This document shows, piece after piece, positions 35,045-43,597 of a stretch of DNA of 64,000 nt. Below the pieces are notes generated by a model that saw only the letters and a program-made list of their open reading frames with translations, did not search any database and was not told the origin of the DNA. Each line of letters starts with the position of its first letter. Within the stretch, counting starts at the first letter, position 1. The stretch is from TMED14 sp003507115. Its GTDB lineage: Bacteria; Bacteroidota; Bacteroidia; Flavobacteriales; Schleiferiaceae. The stretch spans positions 496,001-560,000 of the forward strand of contig CALSOH010000001.1 of assembly GCA_943787925.1 (NCBI GenBank), written 5' to 3'. A program made the position numbers and the translations under genes.

Positions 35045-36442
35045 ATGAAATTGCACACCAAAATCATCCTCGGCATGCTCTTGGGCATCGCCTGGGCCCT
35101 CGCCAGCGCGTACTGGAGTGGCGCTTCGTTTACCCAGGACTGGATCGCCCCCTTTGGAACCATCTTTATCAATGCCCTGAAACTCATTGCGATTCCCTTG
35201 GTGCTGTTCAGTATCATCGACGGGGTGGGACAACTGGGAGACCCCAAAGCCCTTGGACGGATCGGCGGAAAGGCCTTAGGGCTCTACGTGGGCACCACGC
35301 TCGTAGCGATCTTGATAGGCTTAACCATCGCCAACCTGACCCAGCCGGGCACCTATGCCTCGGCGGAACAAATCACGGACAATCGCCTTGGTTTTGAAGC
35401 TTGGCTGATCCAGGAAGGGAAGCCTTCACCAGATGGGCAGTGGTGGAGCCAAGATCCGGCCAATGCAGGCCGGATGGCCACGCTGTCCAACCAAGTCATC
35501 GATGGGGATCTCTCCGAGAAAATTGGGGCCGCTCGCTCGGAGGCAAACCGAGGACCTTTGGCCTTCCTCGTGGACATCGTTCCGAGCAACATCTTTTTGG
35601 CCTTTACCAATTCCCTGATGCTTCAGGTTATCTTCTTTGGGCTCTTTTTTGGCATCGCCATTGTGATGCTTCCCAAGGAGGGGACGAAAACAATTCGGGC
35701 CTTTATGAGCCAGAGTACCCACGTCTTCATCAAAATGGTGGAAATCGTCATGATCGGAGCGCCCTTCTTCGTCTTTGCGCTGATGGCCAGCACGTTGACC
35801 AAGTTAGCAGGGGACGACCCCACGCGTTTGGCCGAGCTGTTTTCCTCCTTCAGTGTCTACATGTTGACCGTCGTAGGGGGGCTGTTGCTCATGGCGCTTG
35901 GGGTCTATCCGACCATCGTATGGTGGGCCATTCGGAAAAAAGGCTACTCTTGGGTGCGGACATTCCGATTCTTGCATCAAAACATTCGGCCGGCACAACT
36001 TTTGGCCTTTAGTACGAGCTCTTCCGCGGCCACCTTGCCGGTGACCATGGACTGCGTGCACGATGACCTCAAAGTCAGCGAGGAAATTTCCCAATTCACG
36101 CTGCCCATTGGTGCGACGGTCAACATGGATGGCACGAGTTTGTACCAGGCGGTGGCCGTTCTCTTTTTGGCCCAAATGCATGGCCTGGATTTGAGTCTTG
36201 CGCAAGAGATGACCATCGTGTTCACGGCGGTGATGGCCTCGATTGGTGCCGCGGCCATTCCCTCCGCGGGACTCATCATGCTCATTATGGTCCTGGAGGC
36301 GGTGGGACTCAACCCAGCCTGGATTGCGATCATTTTCCCGGTCGACCGAATTCTTGATATGTGCCGAACCGTCATCAACGTCACGGGCGACGCCTCTGTA
36401 GCGGTGGCTGTGGCCGAATCCGAAGGTGAATGGGGCGGATGA
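35045..36442 (+). CDS. Dicarboxylate/amino acid:cation symporter (DAACS family)
   Basis: 465-residue GltP/DctA-type inner-membrane transporter that couples uptake of glutamate, aspartate or C4-dicarboxylates to Na+ or H+. Eight helices and two re-entrant loops are expected; family motifs seen are AFSTSSSAATLPVT (HP1 serine-rich loop), LPIGATVNMDGTSLY (TM7), and VDRILDMCRTVINVTGD (TM8). A large polar insertion at about residues 105-180 (between TM3 and TM4) is longer than in E. coli GltP. The start at 35045 begins MKLHTKIILGMLLG. It overlaps the next gene by ATGA. Confidence 0.93.
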   Translation: MKLHTKIILGMLLGIAWALASAYWSGASFTQDWIAPFGTIFINALKLIAIPLVLFSIIDGVGQLGDPKALGRIGGKALGLYVGTTLVAILIGLTIANLTQPGTYASAEQITDNRLGFEAWLIQEGKPSPDGQWWSQDPANAGRMATLSNQVIDGDLSEKIGAARSEANRGPLAFLVDIVPSNIFLAFTNSLMLQVIFFGLFFGIAIVMLPKEGTKTIRAFMSQSTHVFIKMVEIVMIGAPFFVFALMASTLTKLAGDDPTRLAELFSSFSVYMLTVVGGLLLMALGVYPTIVWWAIRKKGYSWVRTFRFLHQNIRPAQLLAFSTSSSAATLPVTMDCVHDDLKVSEEISQFTLPIGATVNMDGTSLYQAVAVLFLAQMHGLDLSLAQEMTIVFTAVMASIGAAAIPSAGLIMLIMVLEAVGLNPAWIAIIFPVDRILDMCRTVINVTGDASVAVAVAESEGEWGG

Positions 36443-38388
36443 TGCCATGGGGCTGGATGGTCCTCTTCGCGGTGGGTGGGTCTTTTTCGGCCTTTGCCCA
36501 AGTAGAACTGGGCCAATGCGACGCCGCCCCCGCTCCCAATGCGGAGGTGCTCAAAGCAGAACAAGCCCTGGATCGGGCGGATGCCAACATGGCGCGCGTT
36601 TACCTCAATGCCGTGCAGCGAAAAAGCCCGGACCAACAGATTCACTTTCAGTATTTGTCCGCCGAACTCAGCCTGCTTTCAGGGCGTCCGGAATCGGCCG
36701 CTTCCCTGTTTTACCAGGTCTATCAAATTTGCCCCGACTACCATCCTGATCTGCGCTACAAGCTCGGGGCCTTGTGGGCAGGGCAAGGTCGGCAAGCGGA
36801 TGCGGCAGCCATGATGGAGGCTTATGTGGAATCCGCCCCGTCCGGTTCGCCCTTCTTGGCCGACGCCCGCCAGCAGCTCAACGCGTGGGCTGTGATCGAT
36901 TCACTCAAGCAGCACCCCATTTCCTTTACTCCATACCGCATTCGGGGCCTCGATGCCCCCGCGGATGAGTTTCTTGGAGTCCTCAGCCCCGATGAGCGGA
37001 CATGGTATTTTACCCGACGCCAGGAGGTTTTGGATCGGAAAAGCGGTCCCGCGCCCATTCGACGCCTCAAGGAAGAGTTCTGCGTGGGCCGGCAAACGGA
37101 GGAGGGGGTTGTGGAAATTGTCCCGTTGTCTCCCCCCTTCAATCAAGGATTTAATGAAGGCGGTCCAAGTCTCACGGCAGACAACCGTTGGATGGCCCTC
37201 ACCTCCTGCCAGGTTCTGGGAAATGGCTACCGAAACTGCGATATTTTTCTCGTTCAGAATACCTATGACGTGTGGTTGGACTTTAAGCCGTTCGTCACGG
37301 TAAATGCCCTGGATTCCTGGGAAAGTCAGCCTACCCTGTCGGCGAATGGGGACGTTTTGGTATTCACGTCCAACCGGAAAGGGGGGCTCGGCGGTTTGGA
37401 TCTGTATCAGGTCCATCGCCTCCCCGATGGGGCATGGTCGGAACCTGAAAATCTGGGCCCACGCATTAATACCCCTGGGGATGAAAAATCCCCCTTTTTG
37501 CATGCAGATGGCCACACCCTCTTCTTTTCGTCGAACGGCCATCCGGGCCTAGGGGATTTTGATGTCTTTATGACGGATTTGCGTGGAATGGCCCCCCCGC
37601 GAAATGTGGGCTACCCCATCAATACGGACAAAGCGGAAGTGGGATTTGCCGTCGCGGCCAAGTCGCCCATGGCCTACTTCTCGAGCAACGAAAAAGTTGG
37701 GGACCTGCCGGCTGGATCGGGCTATGATTTTTATGGATTTCCCTTGCCCGAATCGGCGAAAGGGGATGCGATTACCTTTTTGACCGGGCGGGTCGAAGGG
37801 GCGGACATTCTGCCCGATGGCGTGAGCTTGCGCATTGAAAACCTCCAAACCCGGGAGGTCACGCGCGTCCGTGTGGATGCGGCAACGGGAACCTACACGG
37901 CCGTTTTGGCCACCCCCAATGCAGGGGACTTTGTGATTAGTATTGAAAACCCGGAAATCGGGTATACCGCCGTGCGCATCGAATTGGATTCCCGCGAAGA
38001 GGATGCGACTGTGCCCTTGCTGGAGGCGAAAAAAGTGGAAGTGGGGGAGCGCTTTGGGCTGAATTCCATTCAATTTCCTACCAATAGCTACCAGATGTCG
38101 GATTTGGACCGACGATCCCTGGCGCCATTCATTGCCTACTTGCAAGCACATCCCTCCATGCGTGTGGAGCTGCAGGGACACACGGACAACGTGGGCCGGA
38201 AGGCGGACAACCAACTCCTCTCGCAGCGCCGTGCGGAGGCCGTGCAGGCCTACCTCATTCAACAGGGGGTTCCGGCACAACAGCTCTCTGCCCGCGGCTA
38301 TGGGGACAGTGAGCCCATTGCCTCCAACGCGGATTCAGCGGGCCGAGCGATGAACCGCCGGACCGTCTTCGAGGTCTTGCAGAAATAA
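36439..38388 (+). CDS. OmpA-family protein with TPR and PD40 repeats
   Basis: 649 residues. A signal peptide (MMPWGWMVLFAVGGSFSAFAQ), a helical TPR-like region (about 30-150), a WD40-like PD40 propeller region (PSLTADNRWMALTS, QPTLSANGDVLVFTS, SPFLHADGHTLFFSS), a small beta domain, then an OmpA C-terminal domain with ELQGHTDNVG, LSQRRAEAVQAYL and YGDSEP that binds peptidoglycan. The architecture matches Bacteroidota envelope proteins such as PorE of the type IX secretion apparatus, but that is a resemblance only. The start at 36439 gives an ATGA overlap; 36430 is an alternative. Confidence 0.88.
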   Translation: MMPWGWMVLFAVGGSFSAFAQVELGQCDAAPAPNAEVLKAEQALDRADANMARVYLNAVQRKSPDQQIHFQYLSAELSLLSGRPESAASLFYQVYQICPDYHPDLRYKLGALWAGQGRQADAAAMMEAYVESAPSGSPFLADARQQLNAWAVIDSLKQHPISFTPYRIRGLDAPADEFLGVLSPDERTWYFTRRQEVLDRKSGPAPIRRLKEEFCVGRQTEEGVVEIVPLSPPFNQGFNEGGPSLTADNRWMALTSCQVLGNGYRNCDIFLVQNTYDVWLDFKPFVTVNALDSWESQPTLSANGDVLVFTSNRKGGLGGLDLYQVHRLPDGAWSEPENLGPRINTPGDEKSPFLHADGHTLFFSSNGHPGLGDFDVFMTDLRGMAPPRNVGYPINTDKAEVGFAVAAKSPMAYFSSNEKVGDLPAGSGYDFYGFPLPESAKGDAITFLTGRVEGADILPDGVSLRIENLQTREVTRVRVDAATGTYTAVLATPNAGDFVISIENPEIGYTAVRIELDSREEDATVPLLEAKKVEVGERFGLNSIQFPTNSYQMSDLDRRSLAPFIAYLQAHPSMRVELQGHTDNVGRKADNQLLSQRRAEAVQAYLIQQGVPAQQLSARGYGDSEPIASNADSAGRAMNRRTVFEVLQK

Positions 38389-38457
38389 CTCCCGGGTGCC
38401 CAACGGACCCGTGGAGGCCCAGGTTGGCCGGGGAAAAGGAAAACGATGCGCATAAAA

Positions 38458-38479
38458 AAAGGCCCCTGCTGGGGCCTTT
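38458..38479 (-). terminator. Terminator of the rplS transcript (bidirectional)
   Basis: AAAGGCCCC (38458-38466) pairs with GGGGCCTTT (38471-38479) around TGCT. The T-run is on the minus side after rplS; the plus side also has four T and may end the OmpA gene. Confidence 0.9.
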
Positions 38480-38500
38480 TGTGTGGAAAGGATGTCCGGC

Positions 38501-38848
38501 TTAGCCGCGACGCTCCTTGATGCGGGCAGATTTACCGGTGCGATCACGCTGGTAGAAGATGCGTGCACGACGGACTTTACCGCGCTTGTTGATTTCGATT
38601 TTCTCGAGGTTGGGCATGTTGACGGGGAAAATACGCTCCACGCCGATGTTGCCTGACATTTTACGGATGGTGAAGGTCTCCGTCGTACCTGAACCACTGC
38701 GCTGGAGGACATCGCCGCGGAAGAACTGCGTACGGGTCTTTTCTCCTTCACGGATTTGGTAGTAGACGGTGATCGTGTCACCTGCTGCGAATGAAGGGAA
38801 CTCCTTCGTTTCGACAAATTTTTCTTGGACGTATTTAATTAAGTCCAT
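38501..38848 (-). CDS. rplS: 50S ribosomal protein L19 (bL19)
   Basis: 115 residues: MDLIKYVQEKFV, FAAGDTITVYYQIREGEKTRTQFFRG, then VERIFPVNMPNLEKIEI and the closing RGKVRRARIFYQRDRTGKSARIKE, all typical bL19. The start at 38848 is the only one giving the conserved N terminus. It lies downstream of trmD but separated by 190 bases that hold a promoter-like box and hairpins, so it is probably transcribed from its own start with a regulated leader. Confidence 0.97.
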   Translation of the reverse strand: MDLIKYVQEKFVETKEFPSFAAGDTITVYYQIREGEKTRTQFFRGDVLQRSGSGTTETFTIRKMSGNIGVERIFPVNMPNLEKIEINKRGKVRRARIFYQRDRTGKSARIKERRG

Positions 38849-38988
38849 AATGGTGCATTTTATGCGTTCATCGATCGGCAACGTGCGCCACGGTGGCCAG
38901 AGGTTAGCGTCGCTTTTATCCCCACTTTGGCCCGAGGAGGAGGGCAGAGGTCTGCCACGCGCTTCCAAGGTTCCTCCGTTGAGGACGG
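38849..38988 (-). ncRNA. Candidate structured 5' leader of rplS
   Basis: About 140 bases between the -7 box and the rplS ATG hold several short hairpins on the minus strand: CCTC-AACG-GAGG, GGCAGA-CC-TCTGCC and GCCAC-C-GTGGC. Most other genes here have little or no leader, so this long structured one may be an autoregulatory site for L19. No known leader model could be compared. Confidence 0.35.
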
Positions 38989-38996
38989 CAAATGTA
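38989..38996 (-). promoter_or_regulatory. -7 promoter box of rplS
   Basis: Minus-strand TACATTTG followed by CCG, an exact TAnnTTTG match in the trmD-rplS gap. No -33 box at the usual distance. Confidence 0.45.
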
Positions 38997-39038
38997 CAAA
39001 AAAGACAAATATCTTGTATTCCCTGAGTTAAACAGGGA

Positions 39039-39719
39039 TTAGTCTTCCCCGAGGAGATCGGGTCGGCGCTCGGCGGTGCGCTTGAGGGCTTGCTCGTGGT
39101 TCCACGTTTCAATCTTTTGCGCATGGCCCGACGTCAGGATTTCGGGGACCGCCATGCCTCGAAATTCGGCGGGGCGCGTATACACGGGCGGGGCCAGAAG
39201 CCCATCTTGAAAGGAGTCCGTCAATGCGGAGGTCTCATCATTCAAAACCCCAGGAATCAGGCGAATCAGGGCGTCTGAAATCACCGCCGCCGCCAATTCA
39301 CCCCCACTGAGAACGTAGTCCCCAATGCTGATTTCATGGGTCACAAAGTGATCCCGAACTCGCTGGTCAATCCCTTTGTAGTGGCCGCAGATAATGAGGA
39401 CATTCTTCAAGAGGGACATGCTGTTGGCCGCTCTTTGATCAAAGCGCTTTCCATCTGGCGTGGTGTAGATGATGGCATCGTAGGTGCGCTGCGCTTGGAG
39501 TTGCTCGATGCAGGCAAACAACGGTTCGGGCCGCAAAACCATCCCGGCATTCCCGCCAAAGCTGTAATCGTCCACTTGGCGGTGCTTGCCCATGCCAAAA
39601 GCTTTGAGTTCGTGCAGATGCACCTCGACCAAGCCTTTTTGTTGGGCACGCTTTAAAATACTCGCCTCAAATGGACTGCGTATGAGTTCGGGGAGAACGG
39701 AGATGATGTCGATTCGCAT
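39039..39719 (-). CDS. trmD: tRNA (guanine37-N1)-methyltransferase TrmD
   Basis: 226-residue SPOUT (trefoil-knot) enzyme that methylates G37 of tRNAs reading C-starting codons and prevents frameshifts. Seen: MRIDIISVLPE, YSFGGNAGMVLRPEPLF, IICGHYKGIDQRV, EISIGDYVLSGGELAA (SAM knot) and PPVYTRPAEFRG. Length is normal. It lies 2 bases after the 2OG-oxygenase gene, so they share a transcript; the rplS neighbour is the usual partner in many bacteria. Confidence 0.97.
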   Translation of the reverse strand: MRIDIISVLPELIRSPFEASILKRAQQKGLVEVHLHELKAFGMGKHRQVDDYSFGGNAGMVLRPEPLFACIEQLQAQRTYDAIIYTTPDGKRFDQRAANSMSLLKNVLIICGHYKGIDQRVRDHFVTHEISIGDYVLSGGELAAAVISDALIRLIPGVLNDETSALTDSFQDGLLAPPVYTRPAEFRGMAVPEILTSGHAQKIETWNHEQALKRTAERRPDLLGED

Positions 39720-39721
39720 GC

Positions 39722-40651
39722 TTACGCCAAACCAATTTCGACCAATCGCTCGTGCAAGTAGGCACCAGCCGTGATGTCGTCATAGGCTTTGGGGTTCTCC
39801 GTGGTGACACAAAAGTCCAAGCAATTCAGCGGCATGTCCTCTGCGGGATGTACGAAGAAGGGCATCGAAAAGCGAGGCAAATGACACCTGTCAGCCGGTG
39901 GATTTACAACGCGGTGGGTCGTGCTACGAAGTAAGTTGTTGGTCAAGCGCTGAAGCATGTCTCCCACGTTGATAACCAGGACCTCCGACGTGACGTGAAT
40001 GGGCACCCACTGGTCCTCTTTGTTCAATAATTCCAAACCTTCCGCGGAGGCGCCCATCAACAAGGTGATGAGGTTGATGTCCTCGTGGGCGGCGGCTCGG
40101 ATACCTTCGACGATGGGCGTCTTCTGGCCGGGGTAGTGGATGGCCCGGAAGATGGAATGGCCTTGATCCAAGTGAGTGTCAAAAAAGGATTCAGGTAGGT
40201 TTAGATGCAACGCAATGGCCCGCATCAAGTTTTGTCCGACCGATTCGAGTTTTTCATAGGCGCTCTTGACCGTGGCATCCAGGTCGTCAATATGAGGAAC
40301 GAGAATATTGGAAGCAAGTCCGCGCTCCGACGCATTCATCGGACCCCACTGGAAGAACTCCTTCAAATCCGGGCGCGATTCACCCTTGGCATGCTCCACG
40401 CCAAAGGGAGTGTAACCACGTTGTCCTTTGGCTGCGGGATCGTGGGAGCGCATTTTGTCCTCCGTGGACTGATGGAAAAAATGTTGGATCACCGCTTGCA
40501 AAGCTTCACGCTCTGCGTTCGTAAAACCATGCCCTTCGATGGCCGCAAAGCCAATGCTTTCGAAGGCGTTTCCGAGGGAAGCCACGAAGTTTTTTCGACT
40601 CTCCGCATCTCCGTGCGCGAAGGCCTGTAAGTTGAGCGTCTGAAGTTTCAT
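39722..40651 (-). CDS. 2-oxoglutarate-Fe(II) oxygenase (isopenicillin-N-synthase family)
   Basis: 309-residue non-heme iron oxygenase. A DIOX_N segment is followed by the catalytic jelly roll with AAHEDINLITLLMG (HxD iron ligands), TTHRVVNP (distal His) and RFSMPFFVHP (Arg and Ser that bind 2-oxoglutarate). Close relatives are common in Bacteroidota but substrates are mostly unassigned. It is first in an operon with trmD. The ATG at 40651 is preceded at 4 bases by an exact -7 box. Confidence 0.92.
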   Translation of the reverse strand: MKLQTLNLQAFAHGDAESRKNFVASLGNAFESIGFAAIEGHGFTNAEREALQAVIQHFFHQSTEDKMRSHDPAAKGQRGYTPFGVEHAKGESRPDLKEFFQWGPMNASERGLASNILVPHIDDLDATVKSAYEKLESVGQNLMRAIALHLNLPESFFDTHLDQGHSIFRAIHYPGQKTPIVEGIRAAAHEDINLITLLMGASAEGLELLNKEDQWVPIHVTSEVLVINVGDMLQRLTNNLLRSTTHRVVNPPADRCHLPRFSMPFFVHPAEDMPLNCLDFCVTTENPKAYDDITAGAYLHERLVEIGLA

Positions 40652-40655
40652 ACAA

Positions 40656-40663
40656 CAAATGTA
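40656..40663 (-). promoter_or_regulatory. -7 promoter box of the 2OG-oxygenase/trmD operon, leaderless
   Basis: Minus-strand TACATTTG (exact) ends 4 bases before the ATG at 40651. Confidence 0.55.
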
Positions 40664-40707
40664 CTTCCTGCCCCACCTTTGTGGGTGTACAACTCATGTC
40701 AATTTCC

Positions 40708-42707
40708 ATGGAATTTTCCTCGCAAAAACGCCGCCAACGCTTATAAAACCCTTTGTTCTTGCCTCGTGCCGTGGAAGAACGAATGCTCATTGCGCTAAGG
40801 CAGGGTCGCATTTCAAAATGGTTTTCTTCCTACGGACAAGAAGCCGTTTCCGTGGGGACGGCTTTAGCTATGGAGGAGGACGAGTGGATTTGTACGATGC
40901 ACCGTAATCTGGGCGTGTTCACCTCTAGAAATGTGCCCTTGAAGAAACTTTTTGCCCAATTCCAAGGCAAGGCCACGGGCTACACCAAGGGCCGCGACCG
41001 CTCGTTCCACTTTCGGAACACGCGAGCATAAAATTTTTGGCATGATCAGCCATTTGGGCCCACAGTTGGGCGTGGCGGATGGCTTGGCCTTGGCGCGAAA
41101 GCTGCGGAACGAAAAGAAATGCGTTTTGGTCTACACGGGGGACGGGGGCGCCTCAGAAGGGGACTTTCATGAAGCACTCAATGTGGCGGCCGTTTGGCAG
41201 CTTCCCGTCTTAATCGTGGTTGAAAACAATCAATGGGGTTTATCAACTCCATCCAAGGAGCAGTTTGTTTTCGATTCCTTCACCGTGAAAGGTCCCGCTT
41301 ATGGGATGGAGGCCCATTCGGTCGATGGCAATGATTTTGAAGCGGTCCATGCTCTTGACTGCGCAATTGACTCAGTCTATCCGTGAAAATCCACGGCCCA
41401 TATTACTCGAATGTGTCACGTTCCGAGTGCGGGGTCATGAGGAAGCCTCGGGGACCAAATATTATCCAGAGGGGTTAATTGATTCGTGGAAAGCCAAGGA
41501 TCCCATTGACCAGTTTCGATCGCGCATAGTGAAGCAGGGATGGATGACGGAGGCCGACGTGGCTACCTTGGAAGAGGGCTGCCATAAAGAAGTGCTTGAA
41601 GCGCTGAATGCGGCCTTGGAGGAGCCTAATCCCGCATTTGATCTGGAGGTGGAACTCACGGATGTCTATGCGACGGAACCAGAGCGGACACTCCCTCATC
41701 CAACCGACAGGAACCCTCCAAACCCTCCGCATGATTGACGCTATCCGAGAGGCCTTATGGCAGGCCATGGAGCGGCATTCATCCTTGGTGCTGATGGGTC
41801 AGGATATTGCGGATTATGGAGGCGTATTCAAAGCCACAGAAGGCTTTGTTGAGGGCTTTGGAAAGGATCGCGTGCGGAATACGCCCCTCTGTGAGTCGGC
41901 CATCGTCGGAGCCGCCGTTGGCTTGGCGGTGGAGGGCCATAAATCCATGGTCGAAATGCAGTTTTCGGACTTTGTCACGGAAGCGATGACCCAAATTTGT
42001 AACCAAGCCGCCAAATTGCACTACCGTTGGGGTCAGTCCGTTGATATGGTCATCCGTATGCCAACCGGCGCGGGCGTGGCGGCGGGTCCTTTTCACTCTC
42101 AAAGTACCGAAGCTTGGTTCGCACGCGTTCCTGGACTCAAAGTGGTCTACCCTTCGAATGCGTATGACGCCAAGGGACTACTTCTTCAAGCCTTTGAAGA
42201 TCCCAATCCCGTCTTGTTTTTTGAGCACAAGGCCTTGTATCGCTCTCAAGAAAGTGAAGTGCCCAAGGAAGCCTATGCCATTCCATTTGGTCAAGCCGTG
42301 TGTGTTCAGGAAGGATCAGACATCACTATTATCGCCTACGGGCTGATCCGTTCATTGGGTCCAAAAATGGCAAGAGAGCCAGTCAGAAATACGCGCGGAG
42401 TTGATTGATATGCGCACCTTGGTTCCATGGGACGTGGAAACAGTTAAAAAATCTGTTCAAAAAACGGGTCGATGTCTTGTGCTTCAGGAGGATACTTTCC
42501 GGGGTTCCTTCGGTGCTGACATTTCGCATGTGATTCAGCGTGAGTGCTTTGAATATTTAGACGCGCCCGTAGAAGTACTTTCATCCTGCCGATATACCCA
42601 TCCCTTTTTCTGCGGAATTAGAGCGTGGATTTTTAGCGAATTATCGCCTGGATGAGGTTATAAAATCGGTCGTTGAGATATTGAGTGGTCCGTTCGTAAA
42701 TGACTAA
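40708..42707 (+). pseudogene. Fused 2-oxoacid dehydrogenase E1 (alpha-beta), about seven frameshifts
   Basis: Thiamine-diphosphate E1 of a branched-chain type 2-oxoacid dehydrogenase, both subunits in one chain of about 660 residues as in many Bacteroidota. The alpha part has ISKWFSSYGQEA, MHRNLGVFTSRN, the ThDP motif TGDGGASEGD...VVENN and RGHEEASGTKY. The beta part has MGQDIADYGGVFK, ESAIVGAAVGLA and YLDAPVEVLSS. The text runs in order through different frames; extra single bases at 40714-40717, 41014, 41355-41357, within 41690-41725, 42343-42346 and 42585-42587, and a two-base excess at 40752-40755, repair it. The restored end reads to TAA 42707. No catalytic part is lost. ATG 40696 is an in-frame alternative start. 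Confidence 0.82.
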
Positions 42708-42720
42708 AAATGAATATTTT

Positions 42721-42751
42721 TTTGCTCGTAGAAAATTTTCATCTATTTTTG
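42721..42751 (+). promoter_or_regulatory. Complete Bacteroidota promoter (-33/-7) of a small gene
   Basis: TTTG (42721-42724), exactly 19 bases, TATTTTTG (42744-42751): a full match to the TTTG-N19-TAnnTTTG pattern, in AT-rich DNA. Transcription should start near 42757, about 20 bases before the ATG at 42779. Confidence 0.7.
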
Positions 42752-42778
42752 GGTCAGTAATTATAAAATTTTCGGATT

Positions 42779-43000
42779 ATGACTCCCAGTCAACTTAGTA
42801 GCGCACTTTCGCGAAAACCAGAACAACAACAAGACCTTGAAAAGCCTTTTCGCTTCGCAGTTTTTGGGCAAGTTTTCATGCCGAAGAATTGGAGGGTTTG
42901 ACAAAGAGCATTCTCTAAGGAGCTGGCTCGCCGTGAGGCAGCGGTTGTTCAGGACCGTATTGATTACTTGACGAGCTTAGGATACAACGTCTCCAAGTAA
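42779..43000 (+). pseudogene. Small unknown gene, about 73 residues, broken in the middle
   Basis: I do not recognise it. ATG 42779 opens MTPSQLSSALSRKPEQQQDLEK; after an in-frame TGA at 42899 the same frame resumes with FSKELARREAAVVQDRIDYLTSLGYNVSK and TAA at 43000. Between, the neighbouring frame reads EELEGLTKSI, which fits better, so one lost and one gained base around 42875-42915 are probable. The protein would be charged and helical, without signal peptide. A complete promoter before it and a strong terminator 31 bases after it make it a stand-alone transcript. Confidence 0.55.
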
Positions 43001-43031
43001 GCTTGTCGAGCGACCAAACCGACCTCTTCAA

Positions 43032-43057
43032 GGGTGCCCCTCTGGCACCCTTTTTTT
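43032..43057 (+). terminator. Terminator of the small gene
   Basis: GGGTGCC (43032-43038), loop CCTCT, GGCACCC (43044-43050), then seven T. The T-run overlaps the stop codon of the convergent gene. Confidence 0.9.
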
Positions 43058-43385
43058 ATGGATTTTCTTTGGGAATTTCGCTCCAAAGAATCCAAACCTT
43101 TCCAGCGCAGCCAAAACTCTCGCCTCTGTGTACTCCGGCTACGAAGATCTCTGCCGTTGAAAAAAGGGCGTATGTGGTGTAGGATTGCACTTCGATGCCC
43201 ATTTCTGCGAGGTGCTGACTGCCCCAATGGATGATGGAACCGCTGAAACCGGACTCGGCGGCTTTCTCCTGCAGGAATTGCTTTCCTTGGAGAACACTCT
43301 CCTGATGGTGCTTCGAAATATCGGGGTTCATGGCGACGACCACAAGAACGGCCAAAAAGAACGAGGCAAGTGCCAGTTTTTTCAT
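43056..43385 (-). CDS. Small exported protein, DUF4359-like
   Basis: 109 residues. One N-terminal hydrophobic segment (MKKLALASFFLAVLVVVAM) acts as a signal or anchor, followed by NPDISKHHQES and a late YTTYALFSTAEIFVAG...GKVWIL block. The order MKK-helix-NP, YxxYxLFS, GxxGKVW recalls DUF4359 proteins, small membrane-anchored proteins of unknown role; I am not certain. ATG at 43394 (three residues longer) is possible. It is convergent with the small gene at 42779 and lies just upstream of the tRNA-Val terminator. Confidence 0.6.
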   Translation of the reverse strand: MKKLALASFFLAVLVVVAMNPDISKHHQESVLQGKQFLQEKAAESGFSGSIIHWGSQHLAEMGIEVQSYTTYALFSTAEIFVAGVHRGESFGCAGKVWILWSEIPKENP

Positions 43386-43449
43386 CGGGAACATGAGAGA
43401 AAAATGAACGTGAAGAACGAAGGTAGCCGATTATGCTTGGAATGGGCAT

Positions 43450-43475
43450 AAAAAAAGCCGCAGTTTCCTGCGGCT
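43450..43475 (-). terminator. Terminator of the tRNA-Val transcript
   Basis: Minus strand: AGCCGCAG, GAAA loop, CTGCGGCT (8 bp), then seven T, right after the tRNA. Confidence 0.9.
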
Positions 43476-43477
43476 TG

Positions 43478-43552
43478 TGGGAGATGAGGGGTTCGAACCC
43501 CCGACCCCCTCGGTGTAAACGAGGTGCTCTGAACCAGCTGAGCTAATCTCCC
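43478..43552 (-). tRNA. tRNA-Val (TAC)
   Basis: Acceptor GGGAGAT pairs with ATCTCCC, D arm GCTC..GAGC, anticodon stem CCTCG/CGAGG with loop TTTACAC giving anticodon TAC, and a GTTCGAAC T loop. Discriminator A; CCA is not encoded. Single-gene transcript with promoter and terminator. Confidence 0.96.
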
Positions 43553-43565
43553 TTTTTGTGCCGTG

Positions 43566-43573
43566 CAAATATA
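43566..43573 (-). promoter_or_regulatory. -7 promoter box of tRNA-Val
   Basis: Minus-strand TATATTTG followed by CACGG; exact TAnnTTTG about 13 bases before the mature tRNA. Confidence 0.6.
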
Positions 43574-43597
43574 ATCCCAATTCACACAATTAAATCT

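Noticed and set aside
40708..42707. Programmed frameshifting in the E1 gene
   Set aside because: Seven shifts in one gene without slippery heptamers or downstream pseudoknots are not plausible as programmed recoding.
42899..42901. In-frame TGA in the small gene read as selenocysteine
   Set aside because: No stem-loop of the expected kind follows, and the neighbouring frame gives a better protein, so a pair of indels explains it more simply.
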